In this document: positions 9,772-19,324 of the stretch, piece after piece | Position numbering within the stretch: position 1 is the first letter of the stretch | How the letters are laid out: every line of letters starts with the position of its first letter | Assembly: GCA_963718995.1 (NCBI GenBank) | Contig: CAVRAP010000020.1 | Coordinates: forward strand, 248,001 to 312,000 | Reading direction: 5' to 3' | Origin: UBA4744 sp963718995 | Lineage (GTDB): Bacteria; Actinomycetota; Acidimicrobiia; Spongiisociales; UBA4744 | Length of the DNA: 64,000 bases | Made by a program: the position numbers and the translations under genes | The notes under the pieces: model-generated | The model's input: the letters and a program-made list of their open reading frames with translations, nothing else | The model's database searches: none | Told to the model about the DNA's origin: nothing

Positions 9772-9855
9772 GTCGGTCTCCAGAGCGGGGACGTCAGGGT
9801 ATCAGGCGCCGGTTGGCCCTCGCCCACCGACACAGAGCTGTGGTGAGCCGGCCGC

Positions 9856-10860
9856 TCAGCTTGCCGCTACATAGCGATCGAGTTCCTCCAGGAGCCTCTG
9901 CCGATCCTCAACCCGGAGAAAAGCAGCATCGATCGAGTTCCTGGCCAGTTTCACCACGTCATGTCGATCGAGGCCAAGCGCCTCCACTACGGCCAGGTAA
10001 TTGTCGGCGACATAACCGCCGAAGTATGCCGGGTCGTCCGAATTGATCGTCACCACCAGCCCGGCATCGAGCAGCCTCTTCAGATTGTGATCTGCCATGG
10101 TCGGGAACACCCGGAGCTTCAGGTTGGATAAGGGGCACATGGTCAGAGGGATGAGCTCACCGGCCAGGCGGCGCAGCAGTTCGGGGTCTTCCTCGGACCG
10201 GACGCCGTGATCGATTCGTCGTGCGTGGAGCACATCGAGCGCAGACCAGATGTACTCCGGAGGCCCCTCCTCGCCGGCATGAGCCACAACCAGCAACCCG
10301 GCCTGCCTGGCCCGCTCGAACACTGTTTCGAAGATCTCCGGCGGGTAGCCGCTCTCGGACGAATCCAGACCGACTCCCAGGAGGAGATCCCGAAACTGAA
10401 GGGCTTGCTCCAGTGTCTCGAGCGCCGAGTCGGCGCTCAGGTGGCGAAGGAAACACATGATTGCCCCGCTCGAGATCCCGAAATCCTTCCGCCCCGCTTC
10501 CAGAGCCCGGCTGATTCCGGTAATGACGGTCTCGAATGGCACCGCGCGCTCTGTGTGGGTTTGCGGATCGAAGAAGATCTCCGCCCGCCGCACTCCGTCG
10601 CGAGCTGCCTTCTCGAGATACGCGTACGTCAGGTCAAAGAAGTCCTGCTCGGTTCGGAGCACCCCGGCGCCCTCGTAGTAGATGTCGAGGAACGACTGGA
10701 GATCCGTGAACTCGTAGGCAGCCCGCACCTCTTCGACGGATTCAAACCGCAGGGTCACCTGGTTGCGGCGGGCCATCTCAAACATCATCTCGGGTTCGAG
10801 CGTCCCCTCGATGTGCACATGCAGTTCGGCCTTCGGTAGACCCCGTATGAACGCTTCCAT
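9856..10860 (-). CDS. Adenine/adenosine deaminase family protein
   Basis: A metal-dependent deaminase of the adenosine deaminase fold, 334 residues. Metal ligands appear in ELHVHIEGT at the N-terminus, VAHAGEEGP in the middle (HAGE catalytic segment), RIDHGVR, and INSDDPAYFGGY near the C-terminus. The MCPLSNLKLRVF and PAYFGGYV segments resemble adenine deaminases of this family more than adenosine deaminases, so adenine to hypoxanthine is the likelier reaction. The ATG at 10860 was chosen because GAGGAA lies 7-8 bases upstream; an in-frame TTG at 10887 is weaker. It diverges from the 8-oxoguanine deaminase gene across a 162-base gap. Confidence 0.9.
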   Translation of the reverse strand: MEAFIRGLPKAELHVHIEGTLEPEMMFEMARRNQVTLRFESVEEVRAAYEFTDLQSFLDIYYEGAGVLRTEQDFFDLTYAYLEKAARDGVRRAEIFFDPQTHTERAVPFETVITGISRALEAGRKDFGISSGAIMCFLRHLSADSALETLEQALQFRDLLLGVGLDSSESGYPPEIFETVFERARQAGLLVVAHAGEEGPPEYIWSALDVLHARRIDHGVRSEEDPELLRRLAGELIPLTMCPLSNLKLRVFPTMADHNLKRLLDAGLVVTINSDDPAYFGGYVADNYLAVVEALGLDRHDVVKLARNSIDAAFLRVEDRQRLLEELDRYVAAS

Positions 10861-11022
10861 GGCTACTTCCTCGCGGCGTTCCCACAACTCTATGGCGCGG
10901 CGATCACCTTCGCGCAGGGGAATTGGTCACTTGGCTTGAGGCCTGAAAGCCCCGACTCGCCACCGTGAACCGATCTCTGTTGCACTAGTTTCCGGTACGA
11001 GAGCAACAAACGGAGGACCCGG

Positions 11023-12393
11023 GTGACAACCCTCCTGGCCAGGAACGCGACGATGTTGGTAACCATGAATGAAATCCGGGAGGAGATTCCCGGAGGGGGT
11101 TTCTTCGCCCGTGATGGATGGATCGAGCACATAGGCCCTTCCGCGTCGTTGCCCGACTCAGCCGACGAGATCCTCGACCTGACCGGTCAGATCGTTGTCC
11201 CCGGACTCATCAACACGCATCATCACTTCTATCAAACGTTGACCAGGGTCATCGCCCAGAATGCGCCTCTCTTCGAATGGTTGACGACGCTGTACCCAAT
11301 CTGGGCACGCTTGACGCCGGACGACATCCGGGTTTCAACCAGGACGGCGCTGGTCGAACTGGCCATGTCGGGTTGTACGACCTCTTCGGACCATCTCTAT
11401 CTCTTCCCGAACGGATCAAGACTCGAAGATGCGATCGAACCGGCGCGCGAGCTGGGCATGCGTTTTCACGCGGCGCACGGTTCGATGAGTTTGGGAGAGA
11501 GCGACGGTGGGCTCCCACCTGATTCGGTGGTGGAGTCGGCAGAGGCGATCTTGTCCGAATCCGAGCGTCTCATTCAAGCTCACCACGACCCGACCCCGGG
11601 AGCGTTGACGCGTATCGTGCTGGCGCCCTGTTCACCATTCTCCGTGACTCCCGAGGTGATGCGAGAGAGCGCGGCGCTGGCCAGACGCCACGGCGTCAGG
11701 CTGCACACCCATCTGGCTGAAACCAAAGACGAAGAAGACTTCTGTCTCCGCGAATTCGGGGCCGCTCCCTTGCAGTATGCCGAAGACCTCGACTGGGCAG
11801 GCCCGGATGTGTGGTTTGCCCACGCGGTCCATCCCGGTCGAGGAGGTGTCGCATGGATGGCCCGGACCGGAAGCGGAGTCGCTCACTGCCCGTCTTCCAA
11901 CATGCGCCTTGGTTCGGGTATTGCCCCGGTCGCGGACTATCTGGCAGCCGGAGTCGCCACAGGACTCGGGGTGGACGGGTCGGCCAGCAACGACGGCGGG
12001 CACTTGCTCGGCGAGGCCCGGTTGGCCATGCTGCTGGCCCGGGTTGCCGCGTCGCCAGGCTTGATCCACCCCGATGAAACGGCGCAGATGAGCGCCAGAA
12101 CCGCGCTCGAGATCGCCACCCTGGGTGGGGCGGCTGTGCTCGGCCGCGACGACATCGGGTCCCTTGAACCGGGCAAGGTTGCCGACTTCGCGACCTTCGA
12201 TCTCGATCGAATCGAATTCGCAGGCGCACGACACGATCCGGTGGCCGCTTTGCTGCTGTGCTCCCCCGTGCCGGCCAAACACACGTACGTGCACGGATCA
12301 GCGGTCATCAGCAACGGCCGACCCGTGCATGTCGAGCTGGAAACACTCGTCGAGGAACACAACCGCGCCTCGGAGCGACTCATCCGCGGGTAG
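11023..12393 (+). CDS. 8-oxoguanine deaminase-like amidohydrolase
   Basis: A 456-residue amidohydrolase of the TrzA/AtzB/8-oxoguanine deaminase group. Metal ligands are visible in GLINTHHHFYQTLTR, LHTHLAETKDEE, the Ala-His of VWFAHAVH, and GLGVDGSASNDGG. The block SGCTTSSDHLYLFPNG is characteristic of 8-oxoguanine deaminases, which convert 8-oxoguanine to urate. GGAGGA lies upstream of the GTG start. Its product is the same as that of xanthine dehydrogenase, whose genes lie directly downstream on the other strand, so it fits a purine-breakdown cluster. Confidence 0.88.
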   Translation: MTTLLARNATMLVTMNEIREEIPGGGFFARDGWIEHIGPSASLPDSADEILDLTGQIVVPGLINTHHHFYQTLTRVIAQNAPLFEWLTTLYPIWARLTPDDIRVSTRTALVELAMSGCTTSSDHLYLFPNGSRLEDAIEPARELGMRFHAAHGSMSLGESDGGLPPDSVVESAEAILSESERLIQAHHDPTPGALTRIVLAPCSPFSVTPEVMRESAALARRHGVRLHTHLAETKDEEDFCLREFGAAPLQYAEDLDWAGPDVWFAHAVHPGRGGVAWMARTGSGVAHCPSSNMRLGSGIAPVADYLAAGVATGLGVDGSASNDGGHLLGEARLAMLLARVAASPGLIHPDETAQMSARTALEIATLGGAAVLGRDDIGSLEPGKVADFATFDLDRIEFAGARHDPVAALLLCSPVPAKHTYVHGSAVISNGRPVHVELETLVEEHNRASERLIRG

Positions 12394-12442
12394 TGCGGCG
12401 GATGAGTTCGTCGGCCCGATCAACCAACCGACCACCATCCAC

Positions 12443-14660
12443 TCAGAGAGCGATGTCCTCCGGCCGTACCGGCACCCTGTTGAGTGCCTTCCCGGTCGCG
12501 GCCCGGATGGCTGCGACCACCGCCGGAGCCGAACTGATCGCGGGTAATTCTGAGAACCCCTTTGCGCCGAACGGCCCCCAACTCCCCGGCTCCTCGATCA
12601 GGATGGATGTAACCGGCGGCGCGTCCACAAAAGTGGGCAGCAGGTAGTCGGTGAAGTTGGCATTCCGAACGATGCCTCGATCGAAGATCAACTCCTCCAT
12701 GACCGCCAGGCCGACACCTTGCATGGTTCCACCCTCGATTTGCCCAACGACGGACTGGGGGTTGAGTACGGTGCCCACATCCTGGGCGGCGTCGACGCTG
12801 ACCACCCGGACCAAACCGAGCTCGAGGTCGACATCAACCACCGCCCGGTGAGCAGCCACGCTGAAATCGACATGCACGTTGCCCTGGCCGTTCTCATCCG
12901 GTTCCTCGGTATCGGGATGCCGGAAGCGCACCTGCTCGGTAATAGGCCCCGCCGCGCAGAGGTCCTCCATCGTTGTAACGAGGCTTCCGTCGAGCCACAC
13001 ACCCGTCGCGTCCAGGTGATCCCCACCGCCCTGCCGTAGTGCGGTCTCGCGCACCGCCACCGCCGCGGCGTACACAGCACCACCGGCCATTTGCGTTTGA
13101 CGCGATGCTGAAGTCGACCCCGCAGAGCCGATCTGCGAAGTGTCGTCGAAGAGCACGACCACATGCTCGTTGTCGAGCACCGAGCGGGCGATCTGCGCAA
13201 GGACGGTGATCATGCCCTGCCCGACCTCGATGGCGGCGGTGTGCACCTCAACTCCCTGGGGGGTGAGGTGCACACGAGCCTCGGCGTAGTCGTCGAACGC
13301 CTCGGCAAAGGCCAGATTCTTGAGACCGACCGCATACCCGACCCCGCGAGTGACACCCGCTGGTGTGGTCGTGAGGCCGGTACCGCCCGGGAGATGGAGC
13401 GGGCTATCGACAATGTCTGCCGATGGCGCCGGCAACGCCCGTAACGCCTCGATGACCTCGACAGTAGGCAGAGGTTCAGTGATCACTTGCCCGCTGGTGG
13501 GCAAGTGATCACCACGTCCCAAGGCATTCCGGAGGCGGAACTCCAGTGGATCGATCCCCAACTCTGCGGCCAGCTTGTCCATTTGAGCTTCATGCGCGAA
13601 GCAGGTCTGTACTGCCCCGAAGCCGCGCATCGCTCCGGACGGAGGGTTGTTGGTCCGGACGGCGTAACCGTCGATGACAACGGTCGGACACCGGTAGGGA
13701 CCTATGGCGAAGTAGACCGCATTGGCGATGACCGCCGGCGAGGTTTCCGTGTAGGCGCCTCCGTCCAACAAGAGCTTCGCCTCAACCCTGATCAGGTTCC
13801 CGTCCCGATCGGCCTCATGCCGGTACCACATCCGGGCCGCGTGACGGTGCACGTGACCGGCGAAACTCTCTGCCCGGTCGTACACCATGCGTACCGGCCT
13901 TCCGGTGTACAAAGCAAGCAGACAAAGGTGGACCTGGAGGCTGAGGTCTTCCCGGGACCCGAACGCTCCGCCCACGCCGGCCGGATGTACCCGCACTTGT
14001 TCATCTCGCAGGCCAAGGCTCGCAACGATCTGCCCGTGGTCTTCGTGGATCCATTGCGAGGGTGCGTACAGGTCAACGCCACCTTCCCCGTCGGGAAAAG
14101 CGATACCGGCCTCGGTGCCCAGTGCCGCCTGATCCTGGGTGCCCATCTCGTAGTACCCCTCGACCACAACGTCTCCGTGGGTAGTCGAGCTCGCCGCGCC
14201 GGGAGCGGACATGCCGGAAGACTTCACCGCTTTCCTGGGCTTCGACGAGATCCGTGAGAGGATCGAGCAGCTCGTACTCGATCACGATGGCCGCGGCGGC
14301 CCTCCGGGCGGTTTCGACATCTTCGGCAGCCGTCACGGCAATTGGTTGACCCCAGTAGCGGACTTCGTCTCCGGCCAACACGGGACGGTCCGGATTGATC
14401 TGACCAACCGTCGGCCGTCCGGGAACGTCGTCGTGCGTGAGGACCGCGAACACGCCGCTGATGGCCAGGGCAGGAGCGATATCGACGCTCTTGATCCGGG
14501 CGTGACTGTGCGGCGAGCGGCGCGTTGCTCCCCACAACATCCGCCCGTCCTGGAGGTCGGAGGCGTAGGCGAAAGCGCCCTGGACTTTGGGGATCCCGTC
14601 CGGACGGGTTACCGACTGACCGATTCCGCCTTGAACTCTGGTTTCGGTGGTCGAAGTCAT
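12443..14660 (-). CDS. Xanthine dehydrogenase-type molybdopterin subunit, broken by a +1 frameshift
   Basis: Large Mo-cofactor subunit of a three-gene xanthine-dehydrogenase-type enzyme. The N-terminal part (from the ATG at 14660, with GGAGGAG upstream) reads VTRPDGIPKVQGAFAYASD. The rest continues in another frame with GDVVVEGYYEMG, VGGAFGSREDLSLQ, SGAMRGFGAVQT, EVGQGM and, near the end, GPFGAKGFSEL holding the presumed catalytic Glu. The two frames join at about 14179-14181, a GGG run on the + strand; removing one base gives an unbroken protein of about 739 residues. A sequencing indel is likely, a true mutation possible. Its start overlaps the stop of the Fe-S subunit gene (ATGA). Confidence 0.85.
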
Positions 14661-15121
14661 GAGCTCTCCTCCCCCACCAGGGATGCAACGGCCCGAAGCA
14701 CAGCTCCATAACCAGTGCACCGACAGATGTTTCCGGCCAGCGCCTCCCGGATCTCGTCGGTCGTAGGTGTGGGGTTGTGCTCGAGAAGGTGCGCGGCCGA
14801 GACGATGAATCCGGGCGTACAGAACCCGCATTGCACCGCGCCGTGTTCGACAAAGGCCGCCTGAACCGGGTGCAACTCGTCTTCCGTACCGAGACCTTCA
14901 ACCGTCAGCACCTCCGAACCGGCCGCGTCTGCGGCCATCACGAGACAGGAGCAGACTGGATCACCGTCGAGGAGCACCGTGCACGACCCGCACTCGCCCT
15001 GCAAACAAGCGTCTTTTGCCCCCAGCAGACCCAGGCGCTCGCGAAGGACGAAGAGAAGACTTTCCGGGCCGTGGACGTCCGCTTCGCGTTCCTCCCCGTT
15101 GATTATCAGTGTGATTTTCAT
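14657..15121 (-). CDS. Xanthine dehydrogenase-type 2Fe-2S subunit
   Basis: A 154-residue two-cluster ferredoxin-like subunit that passes electrons from the Mo site to FAD. All eight cysteine ligands are present: C39, C44, C47 and C59 in the plant-type cluster, and C98, C101, C133 and C135 in QCGFCTPGF and NICRCTGY. The ATG at 15121 gives the normal family N-terminus; longer frames upstream are not conserved. It overlaps its neighbours by 4 bases on both sides, in the order FAD, Fe-S, Mo subunit. Its complete cysteine set contrasts with the second, fused enzyme at 19324-22248. Confidence 0.95.
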   Translation of the reverse strand: MKITLIINGEEREADVHGPESLLFVLRERLGLLGAKDACLQGECGSCTVLLDGDPVCSCLVMAADAAGSEVLTVEGLGTEDELHPVQAAFVEHGAVQCGFCTPGFIVSAAHLLEHNPTPTTDEIREALAGNICRCTGYGAVLRAVASLVGEESS

Positions 15122-15921
15122 GCTGCCAAACACCTTTCGAGCAACCGCCGGGAAAGCACTCCGGCCGCATGCCGCCGGTATTCCTCTGTGGAGCGGTGGT
15201 CCGTTATCGGCTTCACCTCTTCGGAAACGAGCCGCTCGAATTCGGCCAGCGTCGCCTCCGACTTCGTGGACTCTGCATTGATCATCTCCTCGGCGCCGTA
15301 CGCCCGAAGCACGGTCGGCCCGACGGCCCCCAGGGCGACCCGGACCTTCCCGTCGTCGTCGACCATCACGCATGCAGAAACGGTGGCAATCACCATCGCC
15401 GACCGAACCCCGATCTTGGCAAACTCCTGGCGGTCCGGCAGAGCCTCGGGAAGAATGACCGCGGAAATCAGCTCATCATCAGCGCAGCTGTTGCGCTTCA
15501 CCCCTACCAAGAACTCATCCCATCGCACGGTACGGGTCCCCCGCTGCGATTGCAGCTCGATCAGGGCGTCACACGCTGCCAGGAAGGGATGGCTATCCCC
15601 GGCCGGACTGGCCGTACCCAGGTTCCCGCCGATGGTGCCGGCCGCCCGGATTTGGGGTGATCCGACCGTGCGGGCGAGTTGGGCAAGAGCTCGAACGGGG
15701 CCATGTTCGATACGCCGGAACGTGACCCCGGCCCCCAACCTGCTGCCCTCCCAGTGCTTCAGCTCTTCGACCCGACGCAGCGCAATCACATGCTCGGGTC
15801 GTCGAGAGTGGTAGTTGACCTCGACCATCAGATCCGTGCCCCCGGCCAGCAGCGTCGCTTCCGGATGAGCAGCCAAAACCCCGAGAGCCTCCCCGAGGTC
15901 AGACGGACGTTCCATGTCCAC
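15118..15921 (-). CDS. Xanthine dehydrogenase-type FAD-binding subunit
   Basis: A 267-residue FAD subunit of the CoxM/XdhB family. FAD-binding loops are LLAGGTDLMVEVNY (about residue 24) and TIGGNLGTASPAGDSHPF (about residue 107). It transfers electrons to NAD or another acceptor. A GTG start at 15921 follows AGGAAAGG at six bases; an ATG two codons later is an alternative. It is the first gene of the operon FAD / Fe-S / Mo subunit on the minus strand. Confidence 0.93.
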   Translation of the reverse strand: MDMERPSDLGEALGVLAAHPEATLLAGGTDLMVEVNYHSRRPEHVIALRRVEELKHWEGSRLGAGVTFRRIEHGPVRALAQLARTVGSPQIRAAGTIGGNLGTASPAGDSHPFLAACDALIELQSQRGTRTVRWDEFLVGVKRNSCADDELISAVILPEALPDRQEFAKIGVRSAMVIATVSACVMVDDDGKVRVALGAVGPTVLRAYGAEEMINAESTKSEATLAEFERLVSEEVKPITDHRSTEEYRRHAAGVLSRRLLERCLAA

Positions 15922-15993
15922 AGCGCACCTTTCCTAGCCACTGATCAAACTAGCCGGGTTCGGACCCAGCTGACACGTACCTGAGCCGGCCTG

Positions 15994-16989
15994 TCAGACC
16001 ACCAGGACGGCGGCGCCCCGTACGGCTCCAGACTTCACATCGGCCAGTGCTTGGTTCGCCGCAGACAGCGGGTAGGCGTCGACGACCGTCCGGATAGGCA
16101 CACTGGCCGCCAGGTCCAGAAACTCGCGAGCGTCGGCCCGGGTGAAATTGGCCACACTTCTGATCTGGCGTTCCCACCAGAGTTTCTCGTAGGGGAAGCC
16201 GGGCACTTCGTCCAGGTGGATAGCGTTCACCGCAACGACCCCGCCGCGTTCCAGGGCAGTGAGAGCGGCGACGATGACCGAACCGACCGGCGCAAACGTA
16301 ACGGCGGCGTGAAGCCGTACCGGTGGCGTTGTGTCATAACCACCGGCCCACGAGGCTCCCATTTCGATCGCTCGAGTCTGTTCCTCGGCCGACCTCGTAA
16401 CGACAAAGATCTCGCATCCCCAATGGAGCGCCACCTGCATGGCCAGCAACGCGGAAGCACCAAATCCGTAAAGACCCAGTCGCCCTCCCGGTTCAATACC
16501 CGACACTTTGAGCGCCCGGTAGCCGATGATGCCACCACACAAGAGCGGCGCAACCTCGAGCGCACGTGCTTGCGCAGGCAGTTCCACCGCGTGGTCCGCC
16601 TTGACCGTCATGTGCGTTGCGTAGCCTCCGTCCCGATCCCAGCCGGTGAACTGGATGTGTTCACAGAGATTCTCATTGCCACGCAGACAGTGGTCACACC
16701 TACCGCACGTCGAGGCGAGCCAGCCAACGCCGGCCAGGTCACCGATCGTCCATCCGGTGACGCCTTCCCCCAGCCGGGCTACACGGCCGACGACCTGGTG
16801 CCCGGGAATGACCGGAAGAGCACGCTGCGGAAGATCTCCCTCGCAGAGCTGCAAGTCCGTTCGACAGACACCACATGCAGAAACCGTCAGCAGCAGTTCG
16901 CCAGGTGCGGGCCCCGGGTCGGGCACCTCGGAGAGCTCCAGCGGCTCGCTGTCTATCGGTCCTGGTCGTTTGAGGAGCTGCGCTTGCAC
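15994..16989 (-). CDS. Zinc-dependent alcohol dehydrogenase family protein
   Basis: A 331-residue medium-chain dehydrogenase. The catalytic zinc ligands are in CGVCRTDLQ and PGHQVVG, the structural zinc site is CGRCDHCLRGNENLC, and the nucleotide fold is LGLYGFGASALLA. The block TGWDRDGGYATHMTV and the ending resemble the bacterial zinc-binding alcohol dehydrogenase subfamily TIGR02822 as I recall it. The start is GTG with a weak ribosome site, 14 bases after the end of yqeC, so it is probably the last gene of the xdhD operon. Its substrate and its link to purine metabolism are not known. Confidence 0.88.
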   Translation of the reverse strand: MQAQLLKRPGPIDSEPLELSEVPDPGPAPGELLLTVSACGVCRTDLQLCEGDLPQRALPVIPGHQVVGRVARLGEGVTGWTIGDLAGVGWLASTCGRCDHCLRGNENLCEHIQFTGWDRDGGYATHMTVKADHAVELPAQARALEVAPLLCGGIIGYRALKVSGIEPGGRLGLYGFGASALLAMQVALHWGCEIFVVTRSAEEQTRAIEMGASWAGGYDTTPPVRLHAAVTFAPVGSVIVAALTALERGGVVAVNAIHLDEVPGFPYEKLWWERQIRSVANFTRADAREFLDLAASVPIRTVVDAYPLSAANQALADVKSGAVRGAAVLVV

Positions 16990-17003
16990 GTCGCGGAGCC
17001 TAC

Positions 17004-17721
17004 TCAGACGGGCAGAACCACGACGCGAGACAGGCGGCGATGGGACCTCAGCTGTTGGGCCATCTCCTCCGCGGCCCGGGCGCCAGAGGCCGTACTCACT
17101 TTGTTGATCGCTACGACCACCCGGGCGCCGGGTGGCACCCCTTGGAGACCACCGTTGCGGTGAGTGAGAACTGCCACACAGTGCTGGACCTCGAGCGTGT
17201 CGCCCACGTCCAACCCGGTCAGTGCTGCTGCTCGTTCGGGTCGATGGGCGACCTGTGCGATTCGCCCACCTACAGCATCGATCCCGATCAACACCACCAC
17301 CGTGGTGGTCGCCGCCGGTATCACCGGTTCGTGAGGACCCGGTGCCTTCAGGGACAGACCACGTGCTCCATCGGCTTCCACGAGCACGTAGTCGACCGGT
17401 ATTGCTGCGAAGAGCCCATCGAGCACCCCGGGGGGCGGTCCGGTGGCTTTGTGGTCGTCACCACCGGTGGCCAGACCTACCAGCAGGTGGGACTCGACAG
17501 CCGCCGTTACGGCGGCGATGTCGTCGGTGCGGCAGACCGCCGGAAGCCCGTCGACTTGAGACCGTCCCATTTTGGTTGTCGTCGTCACCACAACGCGTCT
17601 ATCCGAGCCGGCCAGTTCACGGCGCGAGACGCAGCATCAGCGTGGACTTACCCCCGGCACCTGTAAAGGCAACGAGTTCCCGTTCGCCGATACCAAGGAG
17701 CTGTGCAACGGACGCGGTCAC
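17004..17721 (-). CDS. yqeC: Selenium cofactor biosynthesis protein YqeC, broken by a +1 frameshift
   Basis: YqeC is one of two marker proteins of selenium-dependent molybdenum hydroxylases. The N-terminal part, from a GTG at 17721, contains a P-loop (FTGAGGKSTLML) and then hits a stop just after LRLA. The rest continues in the next frame with ELAGSDRRVVVTTTTKMG, VEADGARGLSLKAP and VVAINKVS. Dropping one G of the GG at 17621-17622 joins the two halves exactly, giving about 238 residues. The start overlaps the yqeB stop (GTGA). Sequence error is the simplest reading. Confidence 0.85.
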
Positions 17722-18530
17722 CCGGGTCGGTTCCCGTTGAGCCACACGAGTATGGCCTCGAGAACTCCGCCGCCGACCGCCAAAGACTTGTCGGAGATCT
17801 CAAAACAAGCGGCCGGGTCGGCTCGAGGGTCGATGTCGGCGATTTTCAATCCCGGTGACGCCGGTTGGGCGGTGTCGATGAGGCCGCGCACGACTCCGTC
17901 CAGGCTTGCCAGAATTGGTTCACCCGCCACGGTCCCGATGGCGTCACCCTTGGCGATGAGATCGCCGATGTCCACGATCCAGTCGATCGGCCCGGCTCGG
18001 GTCGACCGGACTACGCGCTCGGCGGCTTTTCCGCCAACCTGGCCCGGCACTCCGGTATTGGCGGCTGCCGAACCCGACCACAGCACCTTGCCGAGACGAT
18101 GTCCTCGCATCGTCTCAATCACGGCATGGCAATCAGCTCCGGCTTCGAAACCGGGTCCGAGGGCCACAACCATCGGTGCTTGATCGATGGTTGTGTCAAG
18201 CGCCACCTTGGCTACCCGGGCATCGACCAGGACTGAGATTGCTTCGGCAAAGGGGGGGATCCTTTCGCTCACCAGTACGGGGATCGAGCCCGCGCCGGCC
18301 AGCTCGAGAGCTGCGGCCGGGGTGTTGACGAGCACCGCCCTGAGGTCCTCCACGGCGGCCGAGCCTTCTCGCACGGCCCGGGCCAAGGAAACGGTGCGGC
18401 GGATGGCCAGTGGAGTCGGCAGTTCCAGAACGACCAGTGGGAATCCGGCGCGGTGGAGGCGGGCCGCAACGCCGGTAGCCAGGTCGCCTCCGCCTCGCAC
18501 GACGACCGTGTGCTCGGAGAACAGGCTCAC
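17718..18530 (-). CDS. yqeB: Selenium-dependent molybdenum hydroxylase system protein YqeB
   Basis: A 270-residue protein of the YqeB/EF2563 family, found next to xdhC and yqeC in genomes with molybdenum hydroxylases that carry labile selenium. Recognisable segments are VVVRGGGDLATGVAARL at the N-terminus (a Rossmann-like GGGDLATG loop), ALGPGFEAGADCHAVIET and RGHRLGKVLWSGSAAANTG. The biochemical step is not established for the family. The GTG start overlaps the xdhC stop by 4 bases. Confidence 0.9.
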   Translation of the reverse strand: MSLFSEHTVVVRGGGDLATGVAARLHRAGFPLVVLELPTPLAIRRTVSLARAVREGSAAVEDLRAVLVNTPAAALELAGAGSIPVLVSERIPPFAEAISVLVDARVAKVALDTTIDQAPMVVALGPGFEAGADCHAVIETMRGHRLGKVLWSGSAAANTGVPGQVGGKAAERVVRSTRAGPIDWIVDIGDLIAKGDAIGTVAGEPILASLDGVVRGLIDTAQPASPGLKIADIDPRADPAACFEISDKSLAVGGGVLEAILVWLNGNRPG

Positions 18531-19324
18531 GCCGGCTCTGGCGCGGCGAGCGTGGACCGGTTGACCTGGATAATTTCCGACAAGATGGACACTGCGATCT
18601 CTTCAAGAGTCTCGGCGTGCATCTCGATCCCGATCGGGGTGTGGACTCGTTCCACTTCCTGCGCGGTGACACCGACCTCGGCCAGTCTCGCCGCGACGGT
18701 CCTCCAGCGAGTGGTACTTCCCATGACGCCGATGTACCGGGCCGGGCTGGCCAACGCTTGAGGCAGGACCACCACGTCCTGGTCGACATTCCTCGTGACG
18801 AGGACAATTGATGCATCTTCTCCGATCGGCCCCGCTACCTCAGCCAGCGATCCGAGCACGCGTTCGTCCGCGTTCGGTAGAGCCTCGAAGGTCACCATCT
18901 CCGGGCGATCATCGACGGCAACGGTTCGATATCCGAGCCAATGAGCGAGATCGAGAACGGCCCGGCCGACGTGGCCGCATCCAACAACATAGACAGTGTG
19001 GCGTGGCATATAGGGCTCCAAGTAGATCTCGACTTCGCCTCCGCAGACCCCCGGGTCACCGCGCAGAGGGTCTACCAAAGCATATTCCAGCAGTCTGGAG
19101 CGTTGGTCGGCGAGCGCTTCGGTCGCGGCGGCAATGACTCTGGCTTCCATCTCGCCACCGCCAATGGTCCCGGAGGTCTCCCCGCCATCGAAGATCAGCA
19201 TCTTGGTCCCACTGTGACGGGGAGCGGACCGGCGGGTGCCGACGACGGTTGCAAGCACCACCGGGCGGGATGCCTCAACGGCCGCGACCAGCTCGAAGAG
19301 GATCCGCCGCTCCTGACCCGGCAT
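18527..19324 (-). CDS. xdhC: XdhC/CoxI family Mo-cofactor maturation protein
   Basis: XdhC binds the molybdenum cofactor, promotes its sulfuration and inserts it into xanthine dehydrogenase. The 265-residue protein has the XdhC/CoxI N-terminal domain (GTRRSAPRHSGTKML, GTIGGGEMEARV, DPGVCGGEVEIYLEP) and a C-terminal Rossmann domain (YVVGCGHVGRAVLDLA). The ATG at 19324 overlaps the stop of the upstream fused subunit gene and is preceded by GAGG. Here it could serve either or both hydroxylases; its place in the second operon ties it to the XdhD-like enzyme. Confidence 0.93.
   Translation of the reverse strand: MPGQERRILFELVAAVEASRPVVLATVVGTRRSAPRHSGTKMLIFDGGETSGTIGGGEMEARVIAAATEALADQRSRLLEYALVDPLRGDPGVCGGEVEIYLEPYMPRHTVYVVGCGHVGRAVLDLAHWLGYRTVAVDDRPEMVTFEALPNADERVLGSLAEVAGPIGEDASIVLVTRNVDQDVVVLPQALASPARYIGVMGSTTRWRTVAARLAEVGVTAQEVERVHTPIGIEMHAETLEEIAVSILSEIIQVNRSTLAAPEPA

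Noticed and set aside
12443..14227. A complete gene starting at 14227 for the Mo subunit alone
   Set aside because: It lacks the conserved N-terminal domain, which lies directly upstream in another frame with a strong ribosome site. A frameshifted single gene explains both parts.
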